DNA of 64,000 nucleotides from Thermoplasmata archaeon (GCA_022749815.1 JAKIWV010000002.1:568478-632477), one strand, 5' to 3'. Counted from the first letter of the stretch, positions 18,418 through 27,760 are shown. Notes: a model not told the origin generated them from the sequence alone. Numbers and translations are program-made.

Positions 18418-19017
18418 CTAGCGGAGCGTCTTCGGACCGACCTTGAACGACGCGCCGTGACCGGGTACGATCCACTGTGCAAGCCGGGCGACGCGCGCCC
18501 GGTTCCTGTGGAGGAGACGGGAGTTTTCGGCTAACGGATCCTCGGGGGGACCGGTCCGGTCCCACCAGAGGTGGGTGAAGGCGTAGGTACCCCGGGGTGC
18601 CTCGACGAGTGTCGTGATGTCCTGAAGGGTGTGACCGGGGGTCTCCAGAAGTCGGACGTGCGGAGAGACATGGAACCCCTCGGCCGCTCGACTCTCCCAG
18701 ATATCATTTCGGTAGATCGCCCAAAAATCGTGGAATCGTGCCCGAGGGAACAACGCTGCGTTGAGGGTGTGGTCGGGGTGGTGGTGGGAGAAGATCACGT
18801 CCGTCACCGCCTGCGGAAGGACTCCGGCGCGTGCCAGGGGCCGGAGAATCGCGGACCGGCGAGGAACCATGCCGGGGTCGACGATGATGCGACGCGACCC
18901 GTCCTGAATCAGTCCTACCGTCCCAGCGACGTGGGGGGCCGTATACCCTGAGAACAACACATCAATGCGCGGGTCGGTCGCGGAGGGAGGCGAGGCACGC
19001 TTCGTTCGGCCGCTCAC
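18418..19017 (-). CDS. Metallo-beta-lactamase-fold hydrolase
   Basis: This 199-residue protein carries the dinuclear metal site of the MBL fold: SHHHPDHT (HxHxDH), the later LLETPGHTLQD histidine and the C-terminal VPGHGASF histidine, with a preceding VDPGM loop. It resembles small MBLAC1-type hydrolases. GTG 19017 gives the usual N-terminus just before DVLFSGYTAPH; an in-frame TTG at 19149 would add 44 residues of doubtful coding character. Substrate unknown (thioester or phosphodiester hydrolysis are typical of the fold). Confidence 0.82.
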   Translation of the reverse strand: MSGRTKRASPPSATDPRIDVLFSGYTAPHVAGTVGLIQDGSRRIIVDPGMVPRRSAILRPLARAGVLPQAVTDVIFSHHHPDHTLNAALFPRARFHDFWAIYRNDIWESRAAEGFHVSPHVRLLETPGHTLQDITTLVEAPRGTYAFTHLWWDRTGPPEDPLAENSRLLHRNRARVARLAQWIVPGHGASFKVGPKTLR

Positions 19018-19172
19018 GTAGGCCGACGAAACAAACGCCTTGAAGAAAGTTCCTCTGTTGGACGCCGCCCACTGCGAGTCGCCGAGGCTATGAGTCCGGA
19101 TCGCGCTCGGCCCAGCGTTCTGGGTTCCCCCGGCCCGATCCGGTTTCAAAAAACGGGCCGAGCCTTTTCCTT

Positions 19173-20045
19173 ATGTTAGCTAGCGCTTCGCCCAAGGGAG
19201 CGATGGCCGAGGGGCAGGTCGATCGGAGTTCGTCGCGACCGGAATCTAGGCCGGGCCGTCCCGTCGCATTGGTGACGGGCGGAGGAACCGGCTTGGGTCG
19301 AACGATTGCCGAGCATCTGGGTCGCGATGGGTACGACCTCGTGATTGCCAGCCGCTCGCAGGACCATCTTGCGAGCGGAGCGGAGGAGTTGCGCCACACT
19401 GGCGCGCGGGTCGTCACCGTGCCGACGGATGTCCGGAGTTACGATCAGGTCGAAGCGCTCATGGCCACGGTTCGTCGGGAGTACGGACGCCTCGACCTTC
19501 TCGTAAACAACGCCGCGGGGAACTTCATCGCGCCCTCCGAACGTATCACACCGAACGGCTGGCGCGCGGTGGTGGGCATCGTCCTGGACGGCACGTTCTT
19601 CTGCTCTCGAGCCGCGTTCCCGCTGTTGCGCGAGGCCGCCTCGCCCGCGATCATCAACATCGTCGCCGCCTACGCATGGATGGCGGGACCCGGCACTCTT
19701 CACTCGGCGGCCGCCAAGGCGGGAGTGCTCGCTCTGACCCGCACGTTGGCCGTCGAATGGGCGTCCCATCGGATCCGAGTCAACGCAGTGGCGCCAGGCC
19801 CGGTTCGAACGGAAGGAACCGACCGGCAGCTCTGGCTGTCCGAGGAACTCGTACACAGGATCGAGAGCGGGATTCCCATGCGTCGGTTCGGGACTCCCGA
19901 CGAGATCGCCGACGCCGTGACGTTCCTGGCCGGGCCGAAGGCCTCCTACATCACGGGACAGGTGATCGCCGTGGATGGTGGCCAGTGGCTTGGCAACGGA
20001 ATCATGGACCTCTTGAGCGAGCTGGCCCCCGACGAGCCTCAGTAG
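19173..20045 (+). CDS. SDR oxidoreductase, 2,4-dienoyl-CoA reductase-like
   Basis: This 290-residue short-chain dehydrogenase has the cofactor motif VTGGGTGLGRTIAE and the NNAAGNFIAPSERITPNGW segment typical of 2,4-dienoyl-CoA reductases. As in that subgroup, the usual YxxxK motif is replaced: the sequence is HSAAAKAG, keeping Lys but with Ser at the Tyr position, and a tyrosine occurs earlier in AAYAWMAG. It likely helps degrade unsaturated fatty acids. VAPGPVRTEG completes the fold. ATG 19173 lies about 25 nt after an A-rich TATA-like stretch (TTTCAAAAAA); ATG 19203 is an alternative. The amidohydrolase follows closely. Confidence 0.85.
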   Translation: MLASASPKGAMAEGQVDRSSSRPESRPGRPVALVTGGGTGLGRTIAEHLGRDGYDLVIASRSQDHLASGAEELRHTGARVVTVPTDVRSYDQVEALMATVRREYGRLDLLVNNAAGNFIAPSERITPNGWRAVVGIVLDGTFFCSRAAFPLLREAASPAIINIVAAYAWMAGPGTLHSAAAKAGVLALTRTLAVEWASHRIRVNAVAPGPVRTEGTDRQLWLSEELVHRIESGIPMRRFGTPDEIADAVTFLAGPKASYITGQVIAVDGGQWLGNGIMDLLSELAPDEPQ

Positions 20046-20092
20046 GAACTCTCCTCGAGCGCGGACCACGGAGCGCCGATGGTCCGTCCGAA

Positions 20093-21796
20093 TTGCGACG
20101 TGCCCTAATAGTCGCCCATCTTCGAGGGTCCGGAGAAGGGACGTCCCTGCCGGCGCCGACGTTCATCCTGACCAACGCCCGGATATGGACGGGGGACCGT
20201 TCCCTCCCCGAGGCCGAGGCGCTCGCCGCTCGGGCCGGCCGGATAGTGGCCGTGGGCGCACGACGCGAGATCGAGCGCAGCGCCGACTCGCGGACGGAAG
20301 TACTCGATGCCGCCGGTCGGCGGGTCATCCCGGGCCTCATCGACGCCCACGTTCACCTGATCTGGGCCTACGAGCTCGGACACTGGATCGACCTGTCGGA
20401 CCATCCCCCGATGATCGAGGTTCAGCGCCGAGTACGGGAATACGCCCATGGGCATCCGGACGAGGAGATCATCCTCGGGCACGGATTCGACTACGCCGCG
20501 CTGGGCGTCGAAGAGCTCCCTACCGCCCAGGACCTCGACACGACCGTCTACGACCGGCCGGTGTTGCTGACCTCGTGGGACGGGCATACCGGCTGGGGGA
20601 ACTCCCGGTTCGTCGAACGGGCCCAGAGCGTGCTCGCCAAATCGAAGCGCGATGTGGGCGGGATGCAGCGGGATGCCAAGACCCGCCGGCCGACCGGCAT
20701 CTTCACCGAATCATTCGACGTGACGGCGTTGCTTCCCGAGTTCACCCGCCGGCGGTCCATCGAGGGCCTCGAGCGCATCCTGACCGCCGCCAGTGGGTAC
20801 GGTATCACCACCGCGTTCGACGTCCAAGTCCCCCTCGATACACTCGAGGCGTACGAGCAACTCCGCAACCGGAACGCCCTTCCGCTCCGAATCCGGGTAG
20901 CCATCTATCACCCGCGAGGGACACCCAAGCAACGGTACCCGGAATTCATGAACGCGGTCGCGACGGCGCACGACGACTGGCTCGGCGTGGGCGCCGTCAA
21001 GCTCTACCTGGACGGGGTCCAGGAGACCGGCACGGCGGCGCTCCTCGAGCCGTACGCCAACGACCCCGCGTCGCGGGGCACGACGGTGTACTCCGTCGGC
21101 GAGTTTGACGCCATCGTTCAGGACCTCGACCGACGAGGGTTCCAGATCCTGACGCACGCTTGCGGGGACCGGGCGGTTCGCCTCGCGCTGGACGCCTACG
21201 CGAAGGCGTCGACGCTCAACCGAATGCTGGGACGCCGCCACCGGATCGAGCACTGCGAGAACCTGTCGTCCGAGGATATTCCGCGCTTCGCGCAGCTGGG
21301 GGTGATCCCTTGCATGATGCCTCGGCATTCGGCGCCGGAGCTCACCCGTCGGTGGAGGGAGGCCGTGGGACCGCACCGTACCCGACGAGCGTTTCCCTGG
21401 AGGTCCCTGCTCCGATCGGGTGCGGCGCTGGCTTTTGCCAGTGACTGGCCCGTCGCGGAACTCAACCCCTGGGTCGGGATCCACGCCGCGGTGGCCCGAA
21501 CCGTCCCGTCGGGGTCCCCTTCTCCGCTCCGCCTAACGTTGGAGGAGGCGCTCACGGCCTACACCCAGGGCGCGGCGTTTGCTTCTCATTGCGAGACGAC
21601 CCGGGGGTCCCTCGCCGTCGGGAAGTACCCGGACCTGGTGGTCCTCTCCCCGGATCCCTTCGAGGTCCCGGTCGAAAAGCTCGCCGCAGTCCGAACCGTT
21701 GCCACCGTGGTCGATGGGCGGACCGTCTTCGCAGACCCCGAGAACAGTCCCCCCCCGCCTAGCTTCGATTCGGACGCCGCGCCGGGCATCAGGTGA
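20093..21796 (+). CDS. YtcJ-like metal-dependent amidohydrolase
   Basis: This 567-residue protein belongs to the amidohydrolase family 3 (YtcJ) group, which hydrolyses amide or imine bonds. Metal-ligand motifs are visible in order: GLIDAHVHL, the KLYLDGVQETGTAAL strand, ILTHACGD, RHRIEHCENLS and FASDWPVAELNPWVG. The C-terminal EALTAYTQGAAFAS and KYPDLVVLSPDPF are typical. No ATG precedes the conserved ILTNARIWTG; TTG 20093 is the only common start codon after the previous gene. The last 8 bp overlap the convergent cupin gene. Substrate unknown. Confidence 0.85.
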   Translation: MRRALIVAHLRGSGEGTSLPAPTFILTNARIWTGDRSLPEAEALAARAGRIVAVGARREIERSADSRTEVLDAAGRRVIPGLIDAHVHLIWAYELGHWIDLSDHPPMIEVQRRVREYAHGHPDEEIILGHGFDYAALGVEELPTAQDLDTTVYDRPVLLTSWDGHTGWGNSRFVERAQSVLAKSKRDVGGMQRDAKTRRPTGIFTESFDVTALLPEFTRRRSIEGLERILTAASGYGITTAFDVQVPLDTLEAYEQLRNRNALPLRIRVAIYHPRGTPKQRYPEFMNAVATAHDDWLGVGAVKLYLDGVQETGTAALLEPYANDPASRGTTVYSVGEFDAIVQDLDRRGFQILTHACGDRAVRLALDAYAKASTLNRMLGRRHRIEHCENLSSEDIPRFAQLGVIPCMMPRHSAPELTRRWREAVGPHRTRRAFPWRSLLRSGAALAFASDWPVAELNPWVGIHAAVARTVPSGSPSPLRLTLEEALTAYTQGAAFASHCETTRGSLAVGKYPDLVVLSPDPFEVPVEKLAAVRTVATVVDGRTVFADPENSPPPPSFDSDAAPGIR

Positions 21797-22115
21797 GTAT
21801 CACGCGCCGTTCGACGAAGTAATGGACGGAGGAGGTTCCCGGCGAAAAACGGAAACTGTGTGGTACCCGGGCGGGGACCCAGTGCGTCATGCCTGCGGTA
21901 TGGGTCTCCGTCCGGTCGGGGAACGTCATCGCGATCTCCCCCTCGACCACGACGCCCCACTCGGCATCGTGGGTGTGGGTGGGAACCGTGACGGGGGCAT
22001 GGTCCGCCGGCACCTCGATGAACAGTATCTGGGTCGTACCGGCGTCGTGGACGAACACGTCCGCGCCCCCGAGAGAAGTCCTCGGGAGCCGTCGAATGGT
22101 CTCCGGGAACGGCAT
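21789..22115 (-). CDS. Small single-domain cupin
   Basis: This 108-residue protein is one cupin barrel. Motif 1 is PTHTHDAEWGVVVEGE with metal-ligand histidines and glutamate, and motif 2 is HWVPARVPHSFRF. Such proteins bind a metal and may be sugar isomerases, dioxygenases or sensors. ATG 22115 is preferred over an in-frame GTG at 22172. It converges on and slightly overlaps the amidohydrolase gene. Confidence 0.8.
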   Translation of the reverse strand: MPFPETIRRLPRTSLGGADVFVHDAGTTQILFIEVPADHAPVTVPTHTHDAEWGVVVEGEIAMTFPDRTETHTAGMTHWVPARVPHSFRFSPGTSSVHYFVERRVILT

Positions 22116-22330
22116 GGGGCCTGAACCGGTCTCGGACCCGGCCGGCGGGTCAGCGGTACGCCCGGACGGCACCCTGTGGCTGGGCCAAACAGAGGGCTAG
22201 AACGGGTTGGGACGACGCGGAGTTGGTTCGATTCGCTCGTTTCTGCATGTGGGAGCGGCCCCCTCCTGACACGGGCCATGTGCGGCATCGACTGCAGCGA
22301 TATAGAGACTCCGGCCCATCGGGCGTCGGC

Positions 22331-23314
22331 TTACGCGGGCGAGGGAGTCACGCCGAGGACCGGCAGGTTGAGCCACAGGCGTCCGGCCCCTCCGGGCACG
22401 AATTCGAAGCCGACGCTCTCGTAGAGCTGGACCGCCCGGGTATTCCGCATCGTCACGACGAGACGCGGGACCTCGAATCCGGCCGCACGGAGCCCAGCGA
22501 TCGTGAGGGGCAGCAGGCGACGGGCAAACCCTCGCCGACGAAAGGCCGGATCGACCCCGACTTCGGAGATCAAACCCCCCCAGAGGTCGTTGCCAAGGGT
22601 GTGGCCGACCAGTCGCCCATCGTCCACGATACCGAAGGAGGCCTCCGGAATCCACCGGCCTACCTCCCCGTGGAGGAGGCCGTGCGCTGCGCGTCGGGCA
22701 TCTTCTCTCTGGTTAGCGGTCGTCGCGAAGAGGGCCCGCTCCACCGGGTCCTCCTCGTAGACGCGGTACAACAGGTCCGCGATCAGGGGCTCGTCGGCCG
22801 CTGTCAGGGCGCGCGGGGAATGAGAGGGCTCTGGGGCGCCCGTCGGGAGAACCGCCTCCTTTGGGAACCGCATGTCGGCCCGAGTGACGGGGTAGAAGCC
22901 CCGCCCCCCGAAGACGGAATCGCGGTCCTCCAAAGAAACTCCCGGAACGTCGTCGCTCCAACTGATGAACGGCGCGCCTTCCGACATCGAAGACTGGAGT
23001 CGGATGAGGAAGGCCTCGAGGACCGATCGCCTCTGGTATCCCTCGGCCAAGAAAACCCCTGCTCGCTTTCCGAGGTCGCCCGCGACCTCCCAGCTGACCA
23101 GCGCAACCGCTTCGTCGCCCGGCCCCCACCAGAGGAGGCCACGGTACGACCCGTCCTCGATCTTCCGGCGGGAATAATCTGCGAAGAAATCGGCCCAGCT
23201 CTTTCCCTCTCGATGGAGCGCGTCCCGGCACTGGGCGATCAGTCGCAACGTTTCCGCTGGGGACTCGAGCGCATCGACTAGTCGACTGACAGGGGGCACC
23301 GCATTCGAGGACAT
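22331..23314 (-). CDS. GNAT acetyltransferase with two tandem domains
   Basis: The 327-residue protein appears to be a double GNAT fold. The C-terminal half has the acetyl-CoA loop VDPAFRRRGFARRLL, preceded by SEVG and followed by the MRNTRAVQLYESVGFE strand-helix typical of GNAT motif B. The N-terminal half is divergent. The arrangement resembles mycothiol synthase-like proteins, but the substrate is unknown. ATG 23314 follows a TTAA-containing stretch about 30 nt upstream. Confidence 0.8.
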   Translation of the reverse strand: MSSNAVPPVSRLVDALESPAETLRLIAQCRDALHREGKSWADFFADYSRRKIEDGSYRGLLWWGPGDEAVALVSWEVAGDLGKRAGVFLAEGYQRRSVLEAFLIRLQSSMSEGAPFISWSDDVPGVSLEDRDSVFGGRGFYPVTRADMRFPKEAVLPTGAPEPSHSPRALTAADEPLIADLLYRVYEEDPVERALFATTANQREDARRAAHGLLHGEVGRWIPEASFGIVDDGRLVGHTLGNDLWGGLISEVGVDPAFRRRGFARRLLPLTIAGLRAAGFEVPRLVVTMRNTRAVQLYESVGFEFVPGGAGRLWLNLPVLGVTPSPA

Positions 23315-23417
23315 GGGACCGAGGGGGCGAGCGAAACCGGTGTTTAAGGGAAGGGGTGCGCGAGGGGCGGTGCCTGAAGGGGCTTGCCTTCCTGGTGCGA
23401 TCGACGGGGCGTCGGTT

Positions 23418-24131
23418 CTAGAGTCGCGTATCGATCAGGAGGAGCTCGGCGTCGTGGTCGGCCTCAATGCGCACGGTGGCCTCGTCGACGAATTCGGCCG
23501 CCCCCAGTTCGGGGAGTGCTTGGCCATTGGCCCGGACCGGGCCCCCCTCGAGAACATAGAGATACGCCCCGCGGCCCTGCTCCACGGGAAGCGAGATGGT
23601 CCGGCCGGTCTCCAAGAACGAAGCGAATACGCTCCCATCGCTCCTCAGGGGCAGGGCGCCTTCGTGTCGCGAGCTGGCGAGCGGGAGGAGACCGTTGGTT
23701 CGCTCGGACCGGACGACCGTTTTCTGCTCGACCGACGGGTCGAGGTCGGGTTTCTCTGGCAGGAACCACATCTGGATGAACCGCATCGGCCGGTCTGGAA
23801 GGTTGTTGATCTCCGAGTGCCACATCCCCCGCCCGACGGTGGTGTGTTGGACCCCCCCCTGCGTGAGGACGCCCCCGAGCCCGCGTTCGTCCTCGTGACG
23901 GAATTCGCCCTCCGCGACATACGTGACCACCTCGTTGTGGCGGTGCGGGTGCAGCGGCCACGTGGCGCCCGGGCTCAACGTGTCATCGTTGAACACCCGC
24001 AGCTGACCGAACCGGACGAATTTGGAATCCGTATATTCGTCGAAGGAGAAATGCCACCGGCCCTGGAACGTTCCGTTCTTGATGTCGCCGTGGGCCTGGT
24101 GGATCGTCTCGGGCAGTCGGACCAGAATCAT
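23418..24131 (-). CDS. Pirin-family protein (YhaK/quercetinase-like)
   Basis: This 237-residue bicupin has the pirin iron-binding residues in HPHRHNEVVTYVAEGEFRHED and in HTTVGRGMWHSEIN, followed by a GARYLY-like second barrel (GAYLYVLEGG). Family members include quercetin 2,3-dioxygenases and regulators. ATG 24131 gives the family-typical short N-terminus; an earlier in-frame start at 24173 lies 42 nt upstream. It is followed downstream by the GNAT gene on the same strand. Confidence 0.88.
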   Translation of the reverse strand: MILVRLPETIHQAHGDIKNGTFQGRWHFSFDEYTDSKFVRFGQLRVFNDDTLSPGATWPLHPHRHNEVVTYVAEGEFRHEDERGLGGVLTQGGVQHTTVGRGMWHSEINNLPDRPMRFIQMWFLPEKPDLDPSVEQKTVVRSERTNGLLPLASSRHEGALPLRSDGSVFASFLETGRTISLPVEQGRGAYLYVLEGGPVRANGQALPELGAAEFVDEATVRIEADHDAELLLIDTRL

Positions 24132-24228
24132 CGACAGGGACCCGCTGGCTACAGGCGAACTCCAGGATATCAAATCGTACCCGGCCGCGGGGGCGGCCCG
24201 GCGCCCGCCGGGGGGGAGGGAGGAACCA

Positions 24229-26193
24229 TCACGGCGGAGTCCGCCGCAGCTCGTCCTTGAACTCCTGGTAGGCTCGTCGGGCGTCCTCGACGCTCGTCTC
24301 GTCCTCGAGCGTCGTGGTGTCTCCCAACGGACGTTCCTCGACCACGTCCCGGATCAGCCGGCGCATGATCTTCGCGCTCCGGGTCTTCGGGACCTTTTCG
24401 ACGAAGTAGATCGCGGCGGGCACCGCGATGGCCCCCAAGGTCGTGCGGACTAGCCCGAGGAGTTCCTCCCGGAGCCGCGGGGTCCCGTCGAACCCCGGTT
24501 TGAGCACGACGCAGGCCACGGGCACTTCCCCCTTCATCTCGTCGTGTCGGCCGATCACGGCCGACTCCGCAACGGCCGGGTGCGTGATCAGAATATTCTC
24601 GAGCTCGATCGTGGCGATCCGGTGCCCGGCCACCTTGAGCACCTCGTCGGCTCGTCCGAGGAGCCAGAAGTAGCCGTCCGCATCGGCCGTGGCGTAGTCG
24701 GCGGGGTAGTACCACTTCGGGAATCGGGAGAAGTAGACCGAGCGGAACCGTGCGTCGTCGTTCCAGAGGGTGATGAACTGGCCCGGCCACGGTCGGCGGA
24801 TGACGAGGAAACCCTTCCGGTCCGGCGGCAGAGGCCGGCCGTCCTCGTCGACTACCTGCGCGTCGACCCCCGGAACCGGCAGAGTCGCGGAACCGGGCTT
24901 CAGCGGAAAGTGCGCGGTGCCGGGTTGCGGAGAGATGAGGATCCCCCCCGTCTCGGTCTGCCACCAAGTATCGACGACCGGACACCGGGCTCCCCCGATC
25001 TCCCGGAAGTACCAATTCCATACCTCGGGGTTGATCGGTTCGCCGACCGTCCCGAGCAGGCGGAGCGATGTGAGGTCGTGCTGGCGGGGCCACCGGTCTC
25101 CGTGTTTGATCGCCGCCCGGATCGCCGTGGGCGAAGTGTAGAGCGTGGTGACCCCATACTTTTGGACGATGGTCCACCACCGGTCCGGCTGCGGAAAATC
25201 GGGCGCCCCCTCATAGATCACCGAGGAGAGACCGGCGAGCAGCGGCCCGTAGACCACGTACGTGTGGCCGGTGACCCACCCGATGTCGGCCGTGCACCAG
25301 AACAAGTCTCGGTCGCTGGCGTCAAAGACGACCCGCGTCGTGTAGTAGCTCCACAGCATGTACCCGCCGGTCCCGTGAACGGCTCCTTTGGGCCGGCCGG
25401 TGGTCCCCGAAGTGTACAGGATGAAGCTCGGGTGGGGACCGGGGACGGGCACTGCCGCGACCGCCACAGTGCTCCCGGCCACGGCATCATGGTACCACTG
25501 GTCCCGGTTTGGTACCATCGCAACCTCGGACCCGGTGCGTCGGACGACGAGCACCTTCTCGACCGACGGTGAATGATGCAGGGCCGCGTCGACGATGGGC
25601 TTGAGGGGGAGAACCTTTCCTCGGCGCCACCCGCCATCGGCGGTGATGACCAGTCGGGACCCCGAGTCGTTCAAACGCTCCGCGAGAGCGGGCGCCGCGA
25701 ACCCGCCGAAGACCACGGAGTGGATCGCTCCAAGTCGCGCCGTGGCCAGCATCGCGATGGGGAGTTCGGGGACCATGGGCAGGTAGAGCGTCACGCGGTC
25801 GCCCGGCCCTACGCCCGCGGCCCTCAGCGCCGTCGCCAGCCGGTTGACCTCGCGATACAGCTGGTAGTACGTGAGCGCCCGATGGTCGCCGGGCTCTCCC
25901 TCCCAGTAGAAAGCGACCCGATGACGTCGGGGCGTGTCGATCCAACGGTCGAGACAGTTGTATGCCAGGTTGGTCGACCAGCCGGGGAACCAACTCCCGA
26001 ACGGGGGATCGGCCGTCGCTCGGAACAGGGGACCTTGTCGGTCGAACCACGAGAGCTCCGCCGCGATCGGACCCCAGAACCCTTCCGGATCCTCGAGCGC
26101 TCGTCGGTTCAGTTCCTGAATTTTGAGGATCCCCGGGGAGACCGAACGGGTCGTCGACAAGCCATCACGGGGCGCCGGGGAGGGCTCAACCAT
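24229..26193 (-). CDS. acsA: AMP-forming acetyl-CoA synthetase
   Basis: This 654-residue enzyme activates acetate to acetyl-AMP and then acetyl-CoA. All core motifs of the acyl-adenylate family are present: the P-loop FILYTSGTTGRPKGAVHG, DTWWQTETGG, the hinge YFWLLGRADEVLKVAGHR and the C-terminal KTRSAKIMRR that carries the catalytic lysine (target of acetylation control in bacteria). The N-terminus has the ACAS extension with WFDR. Length and motifs fit acetyl-CoA synthetase rather than longer-chain ligases; propionate is possible. Confidence 0.95.
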   Translation of the reverse strand: MVEPSPAPRDGLSTTRSVSPGILKIQELNRRALEDPEGFWGPIAAELSWFDRQGPLFRATADPPFGSWFPGWSTNLAYNCLDRWIDTPRRHRVAFYWEGEPGDHRALTYYQLYREVNRLATALRAAGVGPGDRVTLYLPMVPELPIAMLATARLGAIHSVVFGGFAAPALAERLNDSGSRLVITADGGWRRGKVLPLKPIVDAALHHSPSVEKVLVVRRTGSEVAMVPNRDQWYHDAVAGSTVAVAAVPVPGPHPSFILYTSGTTGRPKGAVHGTGGYMLWSYYTTRVVFDASDRDLFWCTADIGWVTGHTYVVYGPLLAGLSSVIYEGAPDFPQPDRWWTIVQKYGVTTLYTSPTAIRAAIKHGDRWPRQHDLTSLRLLGTVGEPINPEVWNWYFREIGGARCPVVDTWWQTETGGILISPQPGTAHFPLKPGSATLPVPGVDAQVVDEDGRPLPPDRKGFLVIRRPWPGQFITLWNDDARFRSVYFSRFPKWYYPADYATADADGYFWLLGRADEVLKVAGHRIATIELENILITHPAVAESAVIGRHDEMKGEVPVACVVLKPGFDGTPRLREELLGLVRTTLGAIAVPAAIYFVEKVPKTRSAKIMRRLIRDVVEERPLGDTTTLEDETSVEDARRAYQEFKDELRRTPP

Positions 26194-26253
26194 CCGTCGA
26201 GCGCTCCGAACCGGTCCGTTCCAATGTAACTTGCGGGCCGTCGAGCGAAATCG

Positions 26254-26400
26254 CTACGGCGCCGGGGGCGGGAGGAGTCGCATGGTGCAGGGCATGGTGA
26301 CTCCACACTCCCCGCAGAACCAGGCGTCGTCGGTGACCCATAGGAACTCCCCGCACCGGTCGCACCGGCGGGGGTCTCCCGAATCGTTTCGGCACGTCAC
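26254..26400 (-). CDS. Zinc-ribbon microprotein
   Basis: A 48-residue frame starting at GTG 26400 reads CRNDSGDPRRCDRCGEFLWV followed by a second knuckle CGECGVTMPC. Two CxxC pairs spaced by 13 residues form a typical zinc ribbon of the kind found in small archaeal proteins and in subunits that bind nucleic acid. It lies between the OsmC gene and acetyl-CoA synthetase on the same strand. No ATG is available; the frame is open further upstream, so the true start is uncertain. Confidence 0.55.
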   Translation of the reverse strand: MTCRNDSGDPRRCDRCGEFLWVTDDAWFCGECGVTMPCTMRLLPPPAP

Positions 26401-26494
26401 TGAAGCCTCCGGGGCGATCGCCCCCAGCGCTTCGGGACGGATGAACCTGCGCGGGGCGGGTCGGTTCGAGCGTTCCGTCCCCGGGCGTGGGGCC

Positions 26495-26944
26495 CTAGCT
26501 GCTCCCCACCGCCAGGTGAGCGATGAGCCGGATCTCGACGTTCCCCTTGATCGCGTTGGAGATCGGGCACCCTTCCTTCGCGCCCTTGGCCAGTTCCTCG
26601 AACTTCTCGGGACTGATCTTCGGAACCTGACCCGTGACGGCGAGTTCCATGGTGGTCACGCGCCAGGCGTCGCCGACCTTGTCGAACGTGGCGACGGCCT
26701 GCACGGTCAACCGGTCTGGAGGGGTCCCGTTTCGGGCGAGGCCCGCCGAAAAGGCCATCGAGTAACAGGCAGCGTGCGCGGCAGCGAGCAGCTCCTCCGG
26801 ACTCGTCTTGCCATTGGAAGCTTCGGTCCGCGCCGCCCAGCTCACCGGCAATTCGGGCGCGGCTCCGCTGCTCAATCGGACCCGGCCACTTCCCTTGAGC
26901 AGATCATGTTCCCAGACCGCTTCGGCACTGCTCTTCATGCTCAT
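26495..26944 (-). CDS. OsmC/Ohr-family peroxiredoxin
   Basis: This 149-residue protein should reduce organic hydroperoxides. The two redox cysteines are in AAHAACYSMAFS and KEGCPISNAIKGN, and the N-terminal VWEHDLLKGSGRVRL and PEELLAAAHA are typical of the OsmC subgroup. ATG 26944 sits exactly 27 nt after a TATAA box, which decides the start against the upstream in-frame codon at 26986. Confidence 0.93.
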   Translation of the reverse strand: MSMKSSAEAVWEHDLLKGSGRVRLSSGAAPELPVSWAARTEASNGKTSPEELLAAAHAACYSMAFSAGLARNGTPPDRLTVQAVATFDKVGDAWRVTTMELAVTGQVPKISPEKFEELAKGAKEGCPISNAIKGNVEIRLIAHLAVGSS

Positions 26945-26966
26945 GGTTTCCAGGACACTTGGGCGC

Positions 26967-26973
26967 TCTATAA
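26967..26973 (-). promoter_or_regulatory. TATA box of the OsmC gene
   Basis: TTATAGAG on the minus strand, centred 27 nt before ATG 26944: a leaderless promoter. Confidence 0.6.
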
Positions 26974-27029
26974 CGTTCCCGAGCAATGGAGCCCCTGCCC
27001 GGCCACCGGTCGCTCCGGTGGAGGTTCCT

Positions 27030-27686
27030 TCACTTCGCTGAGGTGCGCCGGCGGACCCGAGGCGGCCGCGCAGGGGTTCGCTTCAGCGCTTTGTCCACCA
27101 TTTCCCGGACCGCTCCTTCCGGAGAGGAGGGATTCCGCTCCACGGCCCACACCTTCTCTCCCGCCCGAACCGGCAGGTCCAGGTCGTTCTCGGTGGGCGG
27201 AAAGCTGCACTCGTACGCGTCGGTATAGGCCGAGTACGGGTTGAAGCAGCGGTTGAAGTCCAGGTCGTAGCGGTCGGTCTCGCCGAGGTCGATGGTCAGG
27301 TATCGCCCCGGTCCGTAGGTCTCGTGTCCGGACGTGAGGTCGCGGAACGGGACGAAGACCGAGGTGCTGGCCGACCCGCTGGCGTGGTAGACTCGGAGGC
27401 GAAGCTCCCGTTTCCCGAGGGTGAACCGAAGATGGCCAACGAGACGCATCTCGGCTTGGTTGTCCCGGTTGGTGCGTAGATACGAGTATTGCGGAGGGTC
27501 GACGCGTTCCAGGACGGCCGGAACCCGGAACTTGGGGTTCGGGGGGAAGTAGCGCAGGCCGGAGAAGCCGGGGATGTGGGCGTCGACGAAGGGAGACTCG
27601 GGATGCCGCGACATGAACTGGTCCTTGAGCCGGCGCTCCTCGCCAAGTTCCACGACGTAGGCGCGGTCCGAACCAGTTCTGGCCAT
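27030..27686 (-). CDS. DUF1684 family protein
   Basis: This 218-residue protein matches the DUF1684 family: an N-terminal RRLKDQFM and SPFV, a central beta-domain, and the family signature YGPGRYLTIDL with LDFNRCFNPYSAYTDAYECSFPPTENDLDLPVRAGEK. Members are widespread in archaea and bacteria and have no established function. ATG 27686 is supported by a TATA-like CTTAAG 26.5 nt upstream. It stands upstream of the OsmC gene on the same strand. Confidence 0.85.
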   Translation of the reverse strand: MARTGSDRAYVVELGEERRLKDQFMSRHPESPFVDAHIPGFSGLRYFPPNPKFRVPAVLERVDPPQYSYLRTNRDNQAEMRLVGHLRFTLGKRELRLRVYHASGSASTSVFVPFRDLTSGHETYGPGRYLTIDLGETDRYDLDFNRCFNPYSAYTDAYECSFPPTENDLDLPVRAGEKVWAVERNPSSPEGAVREMVDKALKRTPARPPRVRRRTSAK

Positions 27687-27707
27687 CGGGCGGGCGAAAC
27701 CCGCCGA

Positions 27708-27717
27708 GCCTTAAGTT
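27708..27717 (-). promoter_or_regulatory. TATA-like promoter of the DUF1684 gene
   Basis: AACTTAAG on the minus strand, centred 26.5 nt before ATG 27686, identical in core and spacing to the ROK kinase promoter. Confidence 0.55.
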
Positions 27718-27760
27718 CTCGGGGACGCGACCGCTCGTCGGCCGTGCGGGACCGGGGGGG

